From Elusimicrobia bacterium RIFOXYB2_FULL_48_7 (GTDB taxonomy: Bacteria > Elusimicrobiota > Endomicrobiia > CG1-02-37-114 > XYA2-FULL-39-19): a DNA stretch of 5,784 nucleotides. Below are positions 1-5,760 of this stretch, one piece after another. The stretch covers positions 1 to 5,784 of the forward strand of contig MGVM01000165.1 of the NCBI GenBank assembly GCA_001800495.1. Direction: 5' to 3'. The position numbers and the translations under genes are program-made. The notes beneath the pieces were generated by a model that was not told the DNA's origin, did no database searches, and saw nothing but the letters and a program-made list of their open reading frames with translations. Every line of letters starts with the position of its first letter. The stretch's first letter is position 1.

Positions 1-593
1 AGACCGCCGACCACATCACAAGCCGCGTGCCGTTTATTTTGAAATACCCGAAAATGTTGAAGCCCCGCGTTGATAAAGGGCTCCATTACCAGACGGACAT
101 AGCCGCCTCGGTCCTTGAGATTTGCGGCTGCGAAGTGCCGGGGCTTTGGGACGGCAAAAGTTTCTGGGCTCAGTTGAAAGACAACAAAGAATATTCGCGC
201 GGTTTCATAGTCGTGAGCCAGTGTGCCTGGAGCTGCCAGCGCAGTGTTGTTTTTAACGACTGGATTTTGATAAAGACCTATGACACGGGGCTGAAAAATT
301 TCCCAGAACTGATGCTTTTTGACCTCGAAAATGACCCCCACGAAACAAACAACCTCGCGGCCGGGAAACCCGCGGTTGTCAAAGAAGGACTGGCTCTGCT
401 TGAAAAGTGGGTCAAAGAAATGATGTCCGCGCCCGGCACGGCCCCCGGCGCTAAAGACCCGCTGTTTGAGGTAATAGAGGAAGGCGGGCCGTACCATTCA
501 CGCACGATGTTCCAGAGGTATTGCGAGCGGCTCAGGAAAACAGGCCGCGCCCAATTCGCGGAAAAACTTGAACGCTTAAAAGGCAAACCGTGA
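1..593 (+). CDS. Sulfatase, C-terminal part (5' end outside window)
   Basis: This frame is open from the left edge (first full codon at 3, reading T-A-D-H-I-T-S-R-V-P-F-I-L-K-Y-P) to the TGA at 591-593. About 196 residues are visible. The GTG at 27 lies inside the conserved RVPFILKYP strand and is not a credible start, so the gene is truncated by the window. Visible sulfatase hallmarks are the 'VPxIxxxP' strand, the following D-I-A-A-S-V-L-E-I-C-G helix, the G-K-S-F-W-x-x-L motif, and LMLFDLENDPHETNNLA, the typical end-of-domain signature. The tail GGPYHSR...YCERLRKTGRAQFAEKL resembles C-termini of many bacterial sulfatases. Such enzymes hydrolyse sulfate esters (alkaline phosphatase superfamily) using a formylglycine made from Cys or Ser in a CxPxR motif. 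That motif and any signal peptide lie upstream, so substrate and location cannot be judged. The stop overlaps the start of the sulfatase-activating enzyme, which supports the call. Confidence 0.9.
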   Translation, partial: TADHITSRVPFILKYPKMLKPRVDKGLHYQTDIAASVLEICGCEVPGLWDGKSFWAQLKDNKEYSRGFIVVSQCAWSCQRSVVFNDWILIKTYDTGLKNFPELMLFDLENDPHETNNLAAGKPAVVKEGLALLEKWVKEMMSAPGTAPGAKDPLFEVIEEGGPYHSRTMFQRYCERLRKTGRAQFAEKLERLKGKP

Positions 594-1753
594 ACGGGAA
601 CAGCGGGAAAGGCATCGAAGTCCTGGTCAAGCCGGTTTCCTTTGACTGTAACCTGGCCTGCGGTTACTGCTTCTATAAAAAAACATCCGGGCTTTACCCC
701 TCCGGGCTAAACCCTCTAGAGAAAACACACCTGATGACTGATACCGTCCTTGAAAAAATGATAGCGGAGTGCATGGAATATTCCAATGGAAAGCCCGCCA
801 TCTTTTCCTGGCAGGGCGGCGAGCCAACCCTCGCCGGGTTGGATTTTTTCAAAAAGGCCGTAGGTTTCCAGTCGAAATACGGCAAACCCGGGCAGATCAT
901 CAGCAATTCGGTCCAGACAAACGGTATTCTCATTGATACAAACTGGACAGGGTTCTTCAAAAAATACAATTTTTTCATCGGCATCAGCCTGGACGGCCCG
1001 GAAGAGGCAAACGGTGTTTACCGGCAGTACCCTTCCGGCAAAAGCTGTTACCGGGAAACCATGCAAGCCGTAGAACTACTTAAGAAAGAGGAAATAGATT
1101 TCAATGTCCTTGTAACCATAGGGGCAAAAACCGCCAAAGATCCGGAAAAACTTTATGAGTTCTTCCTGTCACATGGACTGAAGTACCTGCAATTCATTCC
1201 CGCACTGGACAGAGCCGAAGGCGCCGGCGGTACCAACGGCGGCGGGCAGATGCCGTCCTTTGCTCCGGCCCCGGAAGCGTACGGGGATTTTCTCTGCGGC
1301 TTGTTTGACTGCTGGTGGAACGGCGGCAAGCCCAAAGCCTCGGTCAGATTTTTTGACAATCTCTGCGAAATCGCCTTTGGAATGGAGCCCACGGCGTGCA
1401 TATTCAAGAAGCAGTGCGGAAGTTACGTGGTGATAGAATACAACGGAGACGTTTACCCGTGCGATTTCTTCGTAAGCAGGGAGTACAAGCTGGGAAATAT
1501 AACGGAAACGCCGGTAAAGGAGCTTATAAGCAAAGCCAGGGGCGGTTTCGGGAAGCTCAAGGAAACAGGGCACGAGGACTGCCGGGGCTGCGAATGGAAC
1601 TTCATCTGCAATAACGGCTGCCTGTGGAACCGGCTGGTAAAAAATGGTAATATAAACGATAAAGATTATTTATGCGCCGCTTACCGCAGGTTTTTTAAGC
1701 ATTCATACGGCAGATTACAGGGCGCAGCAAAATCAGCAAAGAGGAAACAATGA
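590..1753 (+). CDS. Anaerobic sulfatase-maturating enzyme (anSME), radical SAM/SPASM
   Basis: This 387-residue cytoplasmic enzyme would oxidise the active-site Cys or Ser of a sulfatase to C-alpha-formylglycine without oxygen. The radical SAM cluster motif is C20-x3-C24-x2-C27 within CNLACGYCFY, followed by GGEP at 76-79, QTNG and ISLDGP. The C-terminal SPASM half has all eight expected ligands of two auxiliary [4Fe-4S] clusters: C270, C276, C291, C344 and C331, C334, C340, C362. Their spacing is almost identical to what I recall for the Clostridium perfringens enzyme (370 residues). D292 in YPCDFFV matches the aspartate proposed there as catalytic base. The start is a GTG overlapping the sulfatase TGA (GTGA), with AAAAGG at 578-583 six bases upstream, so the two are probably translationally coupled. 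A Gly-rich stretch near residues 207-217 looks like a loop insertion. Specificity for the neighbouring sulfatase is inferred from position. Confidence 0.94.
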   Translation: MNGNSGKGIEVLVKPVSFDCNLACGYCFYKKTSGLYPSGLNPLEKTHLMTDTVLEKMIAECMEYSNGKPAIFSWQGGEPTLAGLDFFKKAVGFQSKYGKPGQIISNSVQTNGILIDTNWTGFFKKYNFFIGISLDGPEEANGVYRQYPSGKSCYRETMQAVELLKKEEIDFNVLVTIGAKTAKDPEKLYEFFLSHGLKYLQFIPALDRAEGAGGTNGGGQMPSFAPAPEAYGDFLCGLFDCWWNGGKPKASVRFFDNLCEIAFGMEPTACIFKKQCGSYVVIEYNGDVYPCDFFVSREYKLGNITETPVKELISKARGGFGKLKETGHEDCRGCEWNFICNNGCLWNRLVKNGNINDKDYLCAAYRRFFKHSYGRLQGAAKSAKRKQ

Positions 1754-2595
1754 GCGTTTTCAGCATGATCATGGCGGCAGGAATAATAATAACGGGGCTG
1801 GTTGCCGGGTTCCTTTCGGGGCTTTTCGGGGTGGGCGGCGGGTTCATTCTGGTGCCGGTCCTGAACATTCTGTTCGGCCTTCCTTATAATATAGTGATTG
1901 GCAGCAGCCTGGCTTCAATAGCAGTGATCTCGCTTTTCGGGATGGCCCGGCATCATAAACAATCGCATATCAATTTCCGGCTGGGACTGCTGCTTTTAGC
2001 CGGGACTATTCCCGGTGTGGAAATTGGCGCGCGGATACTGGTCATGATAAAAAACAGGGGGATAATGGACACCGCGCTGAATATCTCCTTCCTGGTTATG
2101 TTCATAACCGCGCTCGTTATCATGCTATTTGAATACCTGAAGTGGGTAAAAGGGGAAAAGTCCAGCTGCGACCTGGACGCTTATAAGCTCGGGTTTCATT
2201 GTTTTGAGAAAAACCCGGGGCTGGATAATTCCGTAAACATTTCTTACCTGATTGCCTGCGGGTTTTTAATAGGAGTTTTACAGGGCCTTTTGGGAGTGGG
2301 CGGGGGGTTCCTTCTGATCCCTGTGCTGGTGAATTTCTTCTGCCTGCCCGCGCGGCTCGTGATAGGAACTTCTCTGTTTGTCATCAGCCCGTCAAGCGCC
2401 CTCGGTGCGGTAAGCCATTATTTCAAAGGTAACATTGATTTTATGTTAGTCGCGCTTATCCTCGCCGGTTCGGTTATCGGCACAACCTTCGGGTCCGCTT
2501 TTACCGCGAAACTCAAAGGCAAAAAGATCCGCCTTTATTTTATCTGCCTGATCGCTCTCGCCGCTCTCCTGATGGGAATAAAAATAATTTCCTAA
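1750..2595 (+). CDS. TauE/SafE-family membrane transporter
   Basis: This 281-residue, strongly hydrophobic protein shows the internal duplication typical of the TauE/SafE family (PF01925). GLFGVGGGFILVPVL at residues 24-38 is repeated as GLLGVGGGFLLIPVL at 179-193. Each copy is followed by a similar P-x-x-x-V-I-G-[ST]-S-L segment and further membrane spans. The halves are separated by a polar loop at about 128-161 containing two cysteines. I would expect seven to eight membrane helices in the inner membrane. Family members have been linked to export of sulfite, sulfoacetate or related anions, and some to uptake, so direction and substrate are not fixed by sequence. The ATG overlaps the anSME stop (ATGA), with GAGG at 1741-1744 as ribosome binding site, placing it in the sulfatase operon. 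Handling sulfate or sulfite arising from sulfate-ester breakdown is a reasonable inference. The next gene has its own promoter immediately after this stop. Confidence 0.9.
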   Translation: MSVFSMIMAAGIIITGLVAGFLSGLFGVGGGFILVPVLNILFGLPYNIVIGSSLASIAVISLFGMARHHKQSHINFRLGLLLLAGTIPGVEIGARILVMIKNRGIMDTALNISFLVMFITALVIMLFEYLKWVKGEKSSCDLDAYKLGFHCFEKNPGLDNSVNISYLIACGFLIGVLQGLLGVGGGFLLIPVLVNFFCLPARLVIGTSLFVISPSSALGAVSHYFKGNIDFMLVALILAGSVIGTTFGSAFTAKLKGKKIRLYFICLIALAALLMGIKIIS

Positions 2596-2603
2596 ATTAC
2601 CCC

Positions 2604-2632
2604 TTGACAAATTTACGATCATATGCTATAAC
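2604..2632 (+). promoter_or_regulatory. Sigma70-type promoter of the Rrf2-cysK operon
   Basis: A perfect -35 TTGACA (2604-2609) is followed, after exactly 17 bases, by the -10 TATAAC (2627-2632), which matches consensus at five of six positions. A TG at 2624-2625 gives an extended -10 (TGcTATAAC). Transcription would start near 2638-2641, leaving a leader of about 45 bases before the ATG at 2685. The promoter begins only nine bases after the TauE/SafE stop, in an AT-rich stretch that contrasts with the flanking genes. It would drive the Rrf2 gene and the co-directional cysK, DUF39 and ferredoxin genes. Confidence 0.8.
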
Positions 2633-2635
2633 TAT

Positions 2636-2664
2636 ACTAATACGATAGACAAAGTAGGATTAGT
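2636..2664. promoter_or_regulatory. Imperfect inverted repeat, candidate Rrf2 operator
   Basis: ACTAATACGA (2636-2645) and TAGGATTAGT (2655-2664) form an inverted repeat matching at 8 of 10 positions across a 9-base centre. The site covers the predicted transcription start, directly downstream of the -10 box, which suits a repressor. Several Rrf2 regulators (IscR, CymR type) bind AT-rich dyads of about this length with C/G pairs inside each arm, and this repeat has that general layout. Autoregulation by the adjacent Rrf2 protein is an inference. The match is to the general layout, not to a defined consensus. Confidence 0.45.
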
Positions 2665-2674
2665 GCCAGGCACT
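2662..2674. repeat. 13-base perfect palindrome in the leader
   Basis: AGTGCC-A-GGCACT is a perfect dyad with 6-base arms around one central A. It sits in the transcribed leader, sharing AGT with the end of the preceding inverted repeat and abutting the GGGGA Shine-Dalgarno site of the Rrf2 gene (2675-2679). As RNA it could form a 5-bp stem with a 3-base loop next to the ribosome binding site. As DNA it could be a second protein site, or a dispersed intergenic repeat of the kind seen in many bacterial genomes. I noticed no second copy in this window. Confidence 0.5.
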
Positions 2675-2684
2675 GGGGATAATT

Positions 2685-3143
2685 ATGAGAATGACTTACA
2701 AAGGCGACTACGCGTTAAAAATCCTGCTTGACCTTACGTTGAATTACCATAAGGGGCAGGAACAGCAGGAACTTGTGCAGATCAAGGATATAGCAAACCG
2801 CCAGGATATCCCGAAGAAGTACCTGGAGCAGATCATCACTACCCTGAAAGGCGCGGGTTTCATCAGGAGCAAAAGGGGAGCGTCCGGCGGTGTCCAGCTT
2901 GCGAAGCAACCCGGATCAATAAAACTGGGGGAAGTCATCCGGCTTATGGATGGCACCACATCTCCCATCACCTGCGTGTCGCGCACGGAGCACTCAAAGT
3001 GCGGTTTTTACCAGCGATGTCCGTTCAAACCCTTATGGATCGATATCCGCGACTATGTTAATAACATTGTGGACAACACGACTTTCGCGGATATAGCTGA
3101 TAAATACAAGGTTACTGAAAAGTGTCTGGATTACACGATATAA
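2685..3143 (+). CDS. Rrf2-family transcriptional regulator, probably Fe-S binding
   Basis: This 152-residue cytoplasmic DNA-binding protein has the standard Rrf2 N-terminus (MRMTYKGDYALK). A winged helix-turn-helix follows at about residues 31-72, with recognition region IPKKYLEQIITTLKGAGFI and wing RGASGGVQL, then a dimerisation helix toward the C-terminus. Three cysteines, C97, C106 and C112 (C-x8-C-x5-C), lie where IscR, NsrR and RirA carry their Fe-S ligands. A fourth, C147, is near the end. This suggests sensing of Fe-S status, redox state or a sulfur signal, unlike Bacillus CymR, which lacks this cluster motif and works through CysK. Its position as first gene before cysK suggests control of sulfide assimilation and autoregulation. 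The ATG at 2685 is preferred over the one at 2691 because GGGGA ends five bases before it and the family N-terminus is preserved. Family assignment is secure; the ligand is inferred. Confidence 0.92.
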   Translation: MRMTYKGDYALKILLDLTLNYHKGQEQQELVQIKDIANRQDIPKKYLEQIITTLKGAGFIRSKRGASGGVQLAKQPGSIKLGEVIRLMDGTTSPITCVSRTEHSKCGFYQRCPFKPLWIDIRDYVNNIVDNTTFADIADKYKVTEKCLDYTI

Positions 3144-3158
3144 TATAAGGAGAGAGCC

Positions 3159-4097
3159 ATGAAAATTGCTGAAAACATCACTCAATTAATAGGGAATACG
3201 CCGCTGGTCAAGCTCAACAAGGTTGCCGCCGGCTCAGGCGCCACCATACTGGGAAAGCTGGAGTTTTTTAATCCTTGCGGGAGCGTGAAGGACAGGATCG
3301 GGCTGCATATGATCGAAGCGGCGGAAAAAAAAGGGTTAGTGAAAAAAGGCACTGTAATTGTTGAGCCGACTTCCGGGAATACCGGCATCGGGCTGGCTTT
3401 TGTCTGCGCCGTGAAAGGGTATAAGCTGATCCTGACAATGCCTGAAACCATGAGCATTGAAAGAAGAATGATATTGAAGGCCTTCGGCGCTGAGATCGTT
3501 TTGACGCCGGGTACGGAAGGCATGAGCGGCGCGATAAAGAAAGCCGAGGAGCTCGTCAAGCTGGGGCCCAGGGGCGCTAACTCGACCTTTATGCCCAACC
3601 AGTTCAAGAATCCCGATAATCCAGAAATTCACCGCAGAACCACCGCGGAGGAGATCTGGCGCGACACAGACGGCCTTGTGGATATTTTCGTTGCCGGTGT
3701 GGGCACCGGCGGCACCATTACCGGGGTCGGCGAGGTCCTGAAAAAGAAAAAACCGTCAGTGCAGGTGGTTGGGGTGGAACCGGCCGATTCACCGGTGCTT
3801 TCAGGCGGCAAGCCGGGGGCGCACAAGATCCAGGGTATAGGCGCGGGTTTTGTGCCGGAGATATATAATAAGGAAGCAGTAGACGAGATTATCAAGGTTT
3901 CAAATAACGAAGCGACGGAGGCCGCCCGAATGTTGGCAAAGGAAGAGGGGATATTCTCTGGGATATCCTCGGGCGCGGCGGTTTGCGCGGCTGTACAGCT
4001 CGCGAAACGCGACGAAAACAAGGGAAAGTTGATCGTGGCGCTGGTCCCGGATTTAGGCGACAGGTATTTGTCAACAGAACTATATCAATTGAATTAA
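3159..4097 (+). CDS. cysK: Cysteine synthase (O-acetylserine sulfhydrylase)
   Basis: This PLP enzyme of 312 residues makes cysteine from O-acetylserine and sulfide in the cytoplasm. The N-terminus ITQLIGNTPLVKL is characteristic. The PLP Schiff-base lysine is K44 in NPCGSVKDR. The substrate loop TSGNTG is at 71-76 and the phosphate-binding GTGGT at 182-186. The GISSGAA segment (268-274) contains the serine expected to contact the pyridine nitrogen, and the C-terminus DLGDRYLSTELY is typical. Length is close to that of CysK (about 308-323), with no CBS domain, so cystathionine beta-synthase is unlikely. CysM or a thiosulfate-using variant is possible but less well supported. The gene follows the Rrf2 stop by 15 bases with AAGGAG (3147-3152) six bases before the ATG. 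In some bacteria CysK binds the Rrf2 regulator CymR; a similar link here is possible but not shown. Confidence 0.95.
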   Translation: MKIAENITQLIGNTPLVKLNKVAAGSGATILGKLEFFNPCGSVKDRIGLHMIEAAEKKGLVKKGTVIVEPTSGNTGIGLAFVCAVKGYKLILTMPETMSIERRMILKAFGAEIVLTPGTEGMSGAIKKAEELVKLGPRGANSTFMPNQFKNPDNPEIHRRTTAEEIWRDTDGLVDIFVAGVGTGGTITGVGEVLKKKKPSVQVVGVEPADSPVLSGGKPGAHKIQGIGAGFVPEIYNKEAVDEIIKVSNNEATEAARMLAKEEGIFSGISSGAAVCAAVQLAKRDENKGKLIVALVPDLGDRYLSTELYQLN

Positions 4098-4109
4098 AAG
4101 GAGGATTTT

Positions 4110-5321
4110 ATGTCTAAAACCATACAGGAAATAAACGAGAAAATAAAGAAGGGGCATGCGGTGGTTGTTACCGCGGAAGAGATGATCGACATTGTGGAAC
4201 AGAAGGGCGCCGCCAAGGCCGCCCAGGAAGTTGACGTGGTAACCACGGGGACCTTCGGGCCTATGTGCTCCAGCGGTATCTACCTCAACCTCGGCCATAC
4301 AAAGCCCAGGATCAAGATAGGAGGGGGAACCTGCTACCTTAATGACGTGCCGGCTTACTGCGGTTTCGCGGCGGTTGATGTGTACCTGGGCTGCACCCAG
4401 ACACCGGATTATGACCCCAGGAACACGAATCATCCGGGCGACTTTAAGTACGGCGGCGGCCACGTGATAGAGGAACTCGTGGCAGGCAAGGATATCAAGC
4501 TTGTCGCGACAGCGTACGGCACGGATTGCTACCCGCGCAAGAAACTTGAAACCTGGCTCAACATAAAGGACGTGAACGAGGCGGTGCTTTTCAACCCCAG
4601 GAACGCCTACCAGAACTACAACGTAGCCGTGAACCTGTCGGAAAAAATCATTTACACCTACATGGGCACGCTTCGGGCTAACCTGGGCAACGCCAATTAC
4701 TGCAGCGCGGGCCAGCTTTCGCCCCTGCTCAACGACCCGCTGTATAAAACCATCGGGATAGGCACAAAGATCTTTCTTGGCGGCGGCATCGGCTACGTGG
4801 CGTGGAACGGTACCCAGCATAACCCCGGTATTAAAAGGAAGGAAAACGGGACGCCCATTGCCCCCGCGGGCACGCTTGCCCTCATCGGGGATCTGAAACA
4901 GATGAAGCCGCAATGGCTTGTCGGTTCAAGTTTTCAGGGTTACGGAGCCACTCTGACCGTAGGAGTCGGCATACCCATTCCTATCCTGAATGAAGAAATG
5001 GCGCGGTATACCGGTGTAAAAGATTCGGAAATTTTCGCGCCGATAGTTGATTACGGCACGAACTACCCGAATGTCATACCGGGCAACCTGGGCGAGGTTT
5101 CCTACGCACAGCTGCGCTCAGGGAAGATCACCGTGCAGGGAAAAGAAGTCCACACCGGCTCGCTTTCCAGCTATTCCAAGGCAAGAGAAATAGCCGAGAC
5201 GCTGAAGGACTGGATAAAGAAAAACGAATTCCAGTTAACCCAGCCGGTTACGAATATTCCCGGCCCGGATTCAGGGACCACGTTCAAGCTTTTGAAAGAA
5301 AGGCCGATTTCAGAAAATTAA
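4110..5321 (+). CDS. DUF39/COG1900 homocysteine biosynthesis protein (aspartate semialdehyde sulfurtransferase)
   Basis: This 403-residue protein matches the DUF39 (HcyBio, PF01837) family. Methanosarcina MA1821 and Methanocaldococcus MJ0100 belong to it and make homocysteine from aspartate semialdehyde and sulfide. Recognisable segments are VVTTGTFGPMCSSG (C53), KIGGGTCYLNDVPAYCG (C75, C84), YLGCTQ (C95), ATAYGTDCYPRK (C140), NYCSAGQ (C198) and GGGIGYVAWNGTQHNPG (224 onward). Work on the methanogen enzyme implicated conserved cysteines in persulfide chemistry. C53 and C140 are my best candidates here, chosen from motif position. There is no C-terminal CBS pair such as MJ0100 has, so this is the short form. 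The start is strongly supported by AAGGAGG (4098-4104), five bases before the ATG and immediately after the cysK stop. The NIL-ferredoxin partner follows 12 bases later, the expected pairing for this pathway. Biochemical role in this organism is inferred from family and context. Confidence 0.92.
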   Translation: MSKTIQEINEKIKKGHAVVVTAEEMIDIVEQKGAAKAAQEVDVVTTGTFGPMCSSGIYLNLGHTKPRIKIGGGTCYLNDVPAYCGFAAVDVYLGCTQTPDYDPRNTNHPGDFKYGGGHVIEELVAGKDIKLVATAYGTDCYPRKKLETWLNIKDVNEAVLFNPRNAYQNYNVAVNLSEKIIYTYMGTLRANLGNANYCSAGQLSPLLNDPLYKTIGIGTKIFLGGGIGYVAWNGTQHNPGIKRKENGTPIAPAGTLALIGDLKQMKPQWLVGSSFQGYGATLTVGVGIPIPILNEEMARYTGVKDSEIFAPIVDYGTNYPNVIPGNLGEVSYAQLRSGKITVQGKEVHTGSLSSYSKAREIAETLKDWIKKNEFQLTQPVTNIPGPDSGTTFKLLKERPISEN

Positions 5322-5333
5322 TGGAGGCACCCA

Positions 5334-5741
5334 ATGATAAGTAAGAAAAGCGTCTTTAAGTTTCCGCATACGCTGGTTGACAAGCCGGTCATGAGCCACC
5401 TGGTAAAGGAATACGGGCTCGATATCAATATCCTCAAGGCGTCCATAACGCCCAACGAGGAAGGGCTGATGGTTCTCGGGCTTACGGGCAAAAAGGAAGA
5501 ATACGCCAAGGCCATCAAATATCTCCAGGGCATTGGCGTCAAGGTGGAGCCGTTCAAGCACGACATCGTCCGGGATGAAAAACGATGTACCCACTGCGGC
5601 GCGTGCGTTGTTATTTGCCCGGCCGATTCCCTGGTGGTAGATGAGCAGACAAAAAAAATAAATTTTGTTGAATCGAAATGCATCGCGTGCGAGCTTTGCC
5701 TGCCTGTCTGCCCGCCGCGGGCGATGCGCGCACATTATTAA
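5334..5741 (+). CDS. NIL-domain 2[4Fe-4S] ferredoxin, partner of the DUF39 enzyme
   Basis: This is a 135-residue two-domain protein. Residues about 5-75 form a NIL domain (KFPHTLVDKPVMSHLVKEYG...), a small fold also found at the end of methionine ABC transporter ATPases, where it can bind methionine. Residues 84-130 carry two complete 4Fe-4S motifs: C85-x2-C88-x2-C91-x3-C95-P and C116-x2-C119-x2-C122-x3-C126-P. The same architecture occurs in Methanosarcina MA1822, which works with MA1821 in homocysteine formation, probably by supplying electrons to reduce a persulfide. The NIL domain could sense methionine or a related thiol, which is inference. The start is fixed by GGAGG (5323-5327), six bases before the ATG. 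The protein is soluble, with no signal peptide. No T-rich terminator follows the stop within the window, so transcription probably continues. Confidence 0.93.
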   Translation: MISKKSVFKFPHTLVDKPVMSHLVKEYGLDINILKASITPNEEGLMVLGLTGKKEEYAKAIKYLQGIGVKVEPFKHDIVRDEKRCTHCGACVVICPADSLVVDEQTKKINFVESKCIACELCLPVCPPRAMRAHY

Positions 5742-5758
5742 ATCTAAAAGGCGCGCAT
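5724..5758 (+). other. Inverted repeat spanning the ferredoxin stop codon
   Basis: ATGCGCGC (5724-5731) and GCGCGCAT (5751-5758) are perfectly complementary 8-base arms around a 19-base AT-rich loop that contains the TAA stop. No T-tract follows, so this does not look like an intrinsic terminator. It may be an mRNA structure at a gene junction (stability or coupling) or chance in a GC-rich coding end. Confidence 0.35.
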
Positions 5759-5760
5759 TA

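Noticed and set aside
27..29. GTG as the start of the first gene
   Set aside because: The frame is open upstream to the window edge, and the residues before it (TADHITSR) continue the conserved sulfatase segment. A start here would begin in the middle of the fold without the catalytic motif.
1169..1573. Minus-strand open frame within the anSME gene
   Set aside because: It covers the conserved SPASM region, whose cysteine spacing shows that the plus strand is the coding one.
2585..2612. Terminator between the TauE/SafE gene and the Rrf2 promoter
   Set aside because: No GC-rich stem followed by T residues is visible. The promoter follows the stop codon almost directly, so read-through from the sulfatase operon is possible.
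2633..2638. Second -10-like box TATACT
   Set aside because: It lies 23 bases from the TTGACA, too far for a sigma70 promoter, while TATAAC at 2627 has ideal 17-base spacing and an extended TG.
2633..2684. Possible riboswitch (SAM, T-box) before the sulfur operon
   Set aside because: The predicted leader is only about 45 bases and has no terminator-like hairpin or conserved riboswitch core, so it is too short for these classes.
4080..4913. Long open frame (277 codons) on the minus strand
   Set aside because: It lies entirely opposite the well-supported DUF39 gene and the end of cysK. Its translation shows no recognisable domain, and no promoter or Shine-Dalgarno site supports it. It is explained by codon bias of the real gene.
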